From Batkoa obscura (Eukaryota > Entomophthoromycota > Entomophthoromycetes > Entomophthorales > Batkoaceae), in the NCBI GenBank assembly GCA_030770535.1, contig JASVEC010000131.1, positions 1-44,434 on the forward strand: a DNA stretch of 44,434 nt. The letters are read 5' to 3'. Made by a program: the position numbers and the translations under genes. Positions 39,309 through 44,434 of this stretch are shown in pieces. Position 1 is the first letter of the stretch; the number at the start of each line of letters is the position of its first letter. The notes beneath the pieces are model-generated. The model was not told where the DNA came from and made no database searches. It worked only from the letters and a program-made list of their open reading frames with translations.

Positions 39309-41148
39309 CTATTCAAACTTTATACCTTGAGCAAGTGGTAATTGGCCTGAATAATTTATAGTACAAGTGGTACGTTTCATATATTGTTTCCAAGAATCAG
39401 AACCAGATTCACGGCCTCCTCCAGTTTCTTTTTCACCTCCAAAAGCACCTCCGATTTCAGCTCCGTTAGTAGGTATATTTACATTAACAATACCACAATC
39501 TGAACCACATGCTCCAGTCCATTGGAATATGTTTGATGGGTTGCTAGTAAATAAACTAGAACTGAGCCCTTGCTTGACACTGTTATTAAGCTCAATAGCT
39601 TCAGTAAGATTCTATTTGAAACATTAATATTAATTTAAAACTAATTAATCTGAATTTACCTTAAATTTAAATGTATGTAAAATTGGTGCAAAGATTTCAT
39701 GTTGAACTACTTCAGCAGAGTGATCAATTGAAGTTATAGTGGGAGTAACGAAATATCCTTTATCTTCGGATATAACATCTCCTCCATATAATATTTTACC
39801 ACCCTAATAATTGTTCAATTATTATGAGTCTGCTAGTACTAAAGTTCAAATTACCTGTTCTTTGATTTGTTCAATACCTTTCTTAAAGTTATTTAAAGAT
39901 ACTTTCGAGTGAAGAGGGCCACATAATACGCCGTCTATAAAGTATAAGTTATAAATTGAATGATAATAAATAAAATTACCTTCAAGTGGGTTTCCAATTT
40001 TAACTTGCTTATATGCAGCAATTAATTTTTCAATAAATGAATCGTAAATTGATTCATGCAAGAATAGCCTTCTTGTAGTCGTACAGCGTTGGCCACAGGT
40101 GCCAACAGCAGCAAATAAAACAGAGCGTACGGCCAAATCCATATCAGCATCTTCCATGACGATAATGGCATTATTACCTCCTAACTCAAGGATAAGCTTA
40201 CCAAATCTGTTTTGTACAACTTGAGCTACTTGACGACCAACAGCAGTACTTCCAGTAAATGAAACTAATTTAACCCTTTCATCTTCAGTAAGTGCTTTAC
40301 CAACATCAACATCACCTAAACATAATGAACAGAGGGCACCTGAAATACCATTGCTTTCAAGCACTTTAGCAACAATTTTAGTTACTGCAACAGAAGTTAA
40401 GTTGGTAGTAGGAGATCCCTTCCATACAACAGAGTTACCACATACTAAAGCTAAGGCAGCATTCCATCCATAAACAGCGACTGGAAAATTGAAAGCTGAA
40501 ATGACACCAATAACACCTAATGGATGCCATTGCTCCATCATAAAATGGCCAGGACCTAAATTTATTAATATAATATAGCTTATAGTATTTATTTAACTTA
40601 CGTTCTGATGGCACAACTTTTCCATTAATCATACGAGAAAGACCAACAGCATAATCAGCAATATCTACATATTCTTGTACTTCTCCGATACCTTCAGCTA
40701 CAATTTTACCCATTTCTAAAGCTACTAATTTGCCTAAAGGTTCAAGCTTGTCATTCAAAGCATTACGAATTTGACGCACAATTTCTCCTCGACGTGGTGC
40801 TGGGGTCTATAATCAAAGATAAGTCTTATTTATTTGTATTAACCTATTTTTAACTCACTTCTCTCCATGATAAATAAGCTTCATGTGCTTTTGTAATAGC
40901 AGTATTAAGCTCTTCAATAGTACCCTAGAAATATAAACATTTAGAAAACACTCTTATAAAAACGCAAACTAAAAACTCACAGTTCTAACTTTCCCTAAAG
41001 ATTCTCCAGTAGCTGGGTTAAATGATTCAGTAACAGGACCATTACCAGCCCATTCACCATGATATACGCCTGGATTTACTTTATCGAAGCTTAAATCCAA
41101 GTCATTTAAGATACTCTTAGTATCGATATTTTCTACCAAAGAACCCAT
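39309..41148 (-). CDS. ALDH7: Aldehyde dehydrogenase family 7 (alpha-aminoadipic semialdehyde dehydrogenase/antiquitin type), 7 exons, 513 aa
   Basis: Exons: 41148-40981, 40924-40859, 40806-40602, 40555-39980, 39934-39855, 39803-39660, 39611-39309; introns 45-56 nt. They join into 513 codons, the family's normal size. Key parts: [14 protein letters not shown], the NAD-binding FTGSTAVG, catalytic Glu ~270 in LILELGGNN, and nucleophile Cys ~304 in [10 protein letters not shown]. The C-terminus [20 protein letters not shown] ends in LPLAQGIKF, diagnostic of ALDH7. The enzyme oxidises alpha-aminoadipic semialdehyde and other aldehydes with NAD+, in cytosol or mitochondria. No clear targeting peptide is seen: the protein starts [14 protein letters not shown]. 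It lies 216 bp upstream of the Mau2-like gene on the same strand, and has a hairpin-rich promoter region. Confidence 0.93.
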
Positions 41149-42242
41149 TTTAATAGCTGATTATAATATCACAAATAATATAAATTTAAAAGTTTAAATA
41201 AATTTCAGTTTAAACCTTTTATATACCCTTCTTTCTAAGCTTTTTCTTTATATCATCAGGTCATTCCTTTACTTAGCTTAATTAGTGACGTTTAGTCACT
41301 CCTCAATTAACCCGAGGTAGTGACATAAAAAATGTAACAAATCATTACTGAACTTTGAAACCTTTAGGATCAGCTGCTTAACTTTACGAACATAAAATTT
41401 GAAACTTAACTAAGGAGCTAGCCACTCCCTTCCAATGCCCTAACAATCCTAGCTCTATGCGCTTAATTTGTCTTCTAAGGGGCGTGAGAATAAACTGATG
41501 TTGTTTTCGATAAGCCAATCAAATTTTGTTTCCCTATAGAAAGTTGCTTTTAATTGAAGAATTATGATCAGTTGATTAATTCGAAAATTATCTAAATGAA
41601 AACACAGTTTTAAAACTTGACCAATTCGATAAGGTTATTAAATGCTCCTGTTTTTGACACATTTTATAAAAAAAGGGTGATGTCACAAAAAGAAGTTTTT
41701 ATGGTATATTAAAAGGAATAAAAATTAATTAGTTTTGTAATTTAAAAGTTTATATTTTTTATGTTACATAAAGCGAAAGACTATAAATAAAATCTAACTA
41801 TTAAACGTATTGGATTTTTGTTTTATTTAGCAATCTTTGTAATAATTGTTTAAGGTTTAAATTTAAATTGATAGTAAAAAAAGCTCAATCGGATCAAAAT
41901 ATTTGTTCAATTAGACTGAATTAAACAAGTATTGCTTATCTTAATCTTACTTCGGAATAAAATCTGAACAAGTCATACTCATCATTGATATCTAGGAAGT
42001 CAACAATTTATTTTCATGTCCATAATATAAATAAACGTTTTGATTTAAGCAAAATAAAGTTTCGACTATTAATATTGATATGATAATATTATAAACTTAA
42101 CAAGTAAGCGTTTATTATTGGAATTTCCATATTAACTTTTATATTTAAAGAAAAATTATGAGAGTTCAGTAATTGACTTATACTACTGATAGCAGTTAGA
42201 ATCAAATGCCTACAGCTCCAATTTCAACTTAATAACTAAACA
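41149..42242. other. Upstream region of ALDH7
   Basis: About 1.1 kb without a recognisable gene; it holds the AGTGAC repeat cluster at 41284-41324 and is less AT-rich between 41250 and 41500. Confidence 0.45.
41284..41324. promoter_or_regulatory. AGTGAC/GTCACT inverted repeats near ALDH7 start
   Basis: AGTGAC (41284-41289), GTCACT (41295-41300) and AGTGAC (41319-41324). The last two extend to CCTC and GAGG, so two alternative hairpins or a cluster of three factor sites is possible. They lie 136-176 bp upstream of the ATG. Confidence 0.45.
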
Positions 42243-42279
42243 TGGGGCTATGTTTTTGTGTTTAAGAATTTTATTAATT
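42243..42279 (-). mobile_element. MITE fragment
   Basis: Only the right-end third is present in reverse: TGGGGCTATGTTTTTGTG, then TTTAAGAATTTTATTAA. The rest is missing. Confidence 0.75.
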
Positions 42280-42342
42280 CAATGCACCTAGTTTTGGATG
42301 TTTATTTAAAAATAGTATAAAAGCTTTAAGCAAACAAAAGTA

Positions 42343-42443
42343 TGGGGATGTGTTTTTGTATTTAAGAATTTTACTAGCAATTTTTCCACTCAAATAGCGC
42401 TTAAAAGGTGGAAAAAGTAATGAAGCCAAAAAAAACATCCCCG
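42343..42443 (-). mobile_element. MITE copy 17
   Basis: 101 bp reverse copy, ends TGGGGATGTGTTTTT and AAAACATCCCCG, TA flanks. Confidence 0.92.
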
Positions 42444-42487
42444 TATTATTTTTACATTTATATTTAAAATTATAATAAAATATAATA

Positions 42488-42586
42488 TAAGGATGTTTTT
42501 TTGGTTTTATTACTTTTTCCATTTTTAAGCACTATTTAAGTGGAAAAATTGTTAATAGAACCCTTAAACAAAAAAATACATCACCA
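42488..42586 (+). mobile_element. MITE copy 18
   Basis: 99 bp, left end TAAGGATGTTTTTTT, right end TACATCACCA, TA flanks. With copy 17 and the fragment it forms the cluster nearest the telomere. Confidence 0.9.
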
Positions 42587-42988
42587 TATAAAATAAATTT
42601 TAATAAGTTACTTAAAATTCAGGTATTATTAATTTAATAAAATCAATTTGATTTAGTCTAATTTTTTGGAATTTTTGTGTTTAAATTAAATTAAATTAAA
42701 CTAAATTACTTACTATTAACTTATTTAAATGAACATATTTGTTATAATATTATAATATTTATATTATAGATACAAAGGTCATTACTTTTAAGATTATCAT
42801 ATTTGGTTAAAAACACTGTAAATAAAATAGCATTATTTACGTAAATTAATCTAAGTAAAGAAATTTTAAAATTGATTTTAAAATCAATTTAAGCTTTTAA
42901 TAGTGTAATAAAATAATGCCAATTATAAAAGCAAATTTTATAACTTATAGCCTGGTTATTTAAATATTATTATACTTTGCTTTTATAT
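42587..42988. other. AT-rich subtelomere with palindrome
   Basis: A perfect 22-bp palindrome, AAATTGATTTTAAAATCAAT then TT, lies at 42869-42890. Nothing else recognised. Confidence 0.45.
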
Positions 42989-43019
42989 TAAAATTCTCAA
43001 ACACAAAAATATATCCTCA
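42989..43019 (+). mobile_element. MITE right-end fragment
   Basis: AAAATTCTCAAACACAAAAA then TATATCCTCA: the last third of the element only. Confidence 0.65.
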
Positions 43020-43621
43020 CATTTTATTATATGATTAAACTTTAAAGTTTATTTACATTTCCAGCTTTTTGTTATAAAATACTTATACTTTTTAGTTATA
43101 TTAAACAATATTTTAATATAATTATTCCTTTTTTTAATATTATTATTAATATAATTTTGTGAAATATCGCTTTATCAGCCCCATGGTTAATTATAGCATA
43201 ATAATCGCTTAAGCTGTTGTGTTCTCAAGTCCAGAGAAAATCAATCCCATGGTCTTAGTTTGATTTGCTTTAAGAATTTCTAGCTCTATCTCAAAGAATA
43301 TTGTCTTCTCATTTTGATATTTATACTCTGAAAAGTATAAAATAGATTTTAGAGTATAGTGATTCGAGGCTTTTCAACTGAATTATTCTCTGATATCTTG
43401 AACATTTAATAAAGTCACTAAGTTTTCTTAATAGTATTTTACGTAGATTTTACATTAGTATTGTCTATTCTATTTATTTTACACAGTCTGTAGCCTATTA
43501 CGAGCTATTCATCATAATCTAAGTTTATCTTAGTCACATAAACTAAGACCTTTCGACTTATAGTGTAGTCAACCCAGCAATAACTGTTCTTGACTCCAAA
43601 CCCTGAGCACCAGATTTCACA
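43020..43621. other. Telomere-adjacent sequence
   Basis: About 600 bp of non-coding sequence abutting the telomere, visibly less AT-rich than the spacers. Possible subtelomeric X-like core; no homologue elsewhere in the window. Confidence 0.4.
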
Positions 43622-44434
43622 GTTAGGGTTAGGGTTAGGGTTAGGGTTAGGGTTAGGGTTAGGGTTAGGGTTAGGGTTAGGGTTAGGGTTAGGGTTAGGG
43701 TTAGGGTTAGGGTTAGGGTTAGGGTTAGGGTTAGGGTTAGGGTTAGGGTTAGGGTTAGGGTTAGGGTTAGGGTTAGGGTTAGGGTTAGGGTTAGGGTTAG
43801 GGTTAGGGTTAGGGTTAGGGTTAGGGTTAGGGTTAGGGTTAGGGTTAGGGTTAGGGTTAGGGTTAGGGTTAGGGTTAGGGTTAGGGTTAGGGTTAGGGTT
43901 AGGGTTAGGGTTAGGGTTAGGGTTAGGGTTAGGGTTAGGGTTAGGGTTAGGGTTAGGGTTAGGGTTAGGGTTAGGGTTAGGGTTAGGGTTAGGGTTAGGG
44001 TTAGGGTTAGGGTTAGGGTTAGGGTTAGGGTTAGGGTTAGGGTTAGGGTTAGGGTTAGGGTTAGGGTTAGGGTTAGGGTTAGGGTTAGGGTTAGGGTTAG
44101 GGTTAGGGTTAGGGTTAGGGTTAGGGTTAGGGTTAGGGTTAGGGTTAGGGTTAGGGTTAGGGTTAGGGTTAGGGTTAGGGTTAGGGTTAGGGTTAGGGTT
44201 AGGGTTAGGGTTAGGGTTAGGGTTAGGGTTAGGGTTAGGGTTAGGGTTAGGGTTAGGGTTAGGGTTAGGGTTAGGGTTAGGGTTAGGGTTAGGGTTAGGG
44301 TTAGGGTTAGGGTTAGGGTTAGGGTTAGGGTTAGGGTTAGGGTTAGGGTTAGGGTTAGGGTTAGGGTTAGTTAGGGTTAGGGTTAGGGTTAGGGTTAGGG
44401 TTAGGGTTAGGGTTAGGGTTAGGGTTAGGTTAGG
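43622..44434 (+). repeat. Telomere (TTAGGG)n
   Basis: About 135 tandem hexamers, with the G-rich strand running 5'->3' to the end of the window, so the window end is the physical chromosome end. The array is almost perfect. One unit is shortened to TTAG at 44367-44370, and the last 20 bases contain a TTAGG unit (44426-44430). Confidence 0.99.

Noticed and set aside
43200-43620. rRNA or tRNA gene next to the telomere
   Set aside because: No rRNA core or tRNA B-box-like motif could be found in the slightly less AT-rich stretch.
1-44434. Retroelement, Polinton or CRISPR content
   Set aside because: No reverse transcriptase, integrase, capsid-like frame, long terminal repeats or spaced repeat array was recognised.

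Overview
The window is the right end of a linear eukaryotic chromosome. About 0.8 kb of (TTAGGG)n runs 5'->3' to the last base. The DNA is very AT-rich. Multi-exon genes have 45-71 nt introns (GT donors, AG acceptors). The gene content is fungal: a Zn2Cys6 transcription-factor family, an ENA-type type IID P-ATPase, and F-box/leucine-rich proteins. TspO, ALDH7, a 2-phosphoxylose-phosphatase-like acid phosphatase and kelch membrane proteins, together with intron-rich housekeeping genes, make an early-diverging fungal lineage plausible. The phylum cannot be fixed from this sequence alone.

Layout. 1-9.9 kb: a broken Zn2Cys6 gene at the left edge, a small membrane-protein ORF, a membrane-anchored histidine acid phosphatase with one frame break, an intact Zn2Cys6 gene and an F-box/LRR gene. 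10.9-13.1 kb: a compact housekeeping block with an unassigned two-exon gene, DPH3/KTI11 (three exons) and a TspO/MBR protein. 14.5-18 kb: a small secreted eight-cysteine protein gene, then a decayed kelch/transmembrane gene holding three small transposons. 18.3-31 kb: Zn2Cys6 gene, long spacer, ENA ATPase, two F-box/LRR genes with an F-box relic between them, and another Zn2Cys6 gene in opposite orientation. 31-35.4 kb: coding-like debris, a second identical copy of the eight-cysteine gene inverted, and a second decayed kelch gene. 36.6-41.1 kb: a 13-exon gene resembling cohesin loader subunit Mau2/Scc4 and a 7-exon ALDH7 gene. 41.1-44.4 kb: gene-free subtelomere and the telomere.

Scattered between the genes are 18 near-complete copies plus at least 3 fragments of one ~90-101 bp terminal-inverted-repeat element (MITE). 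They sit in both orientations, never interrupt an intact ORF, and are usually flanked by TA. Three copies instead have matching non-TA dinucleotides on both sides.

Functionally the window mixes conserved single-copy genes (DPH3, Mau2-like, ALDH7, TspO) with fast-evolving subtelomeric families (Zn2Cys6, F-box/LRR, kelch, secreted peptide). The strongest candidates for something new are the MITE family with its flexible 2-bp target duplication, and the 596-bp near-perfect inverted duplication carrying the eight-cysteine secreted protein and its palindrome. No retrovirus-like or Polinton-like element was recognised.
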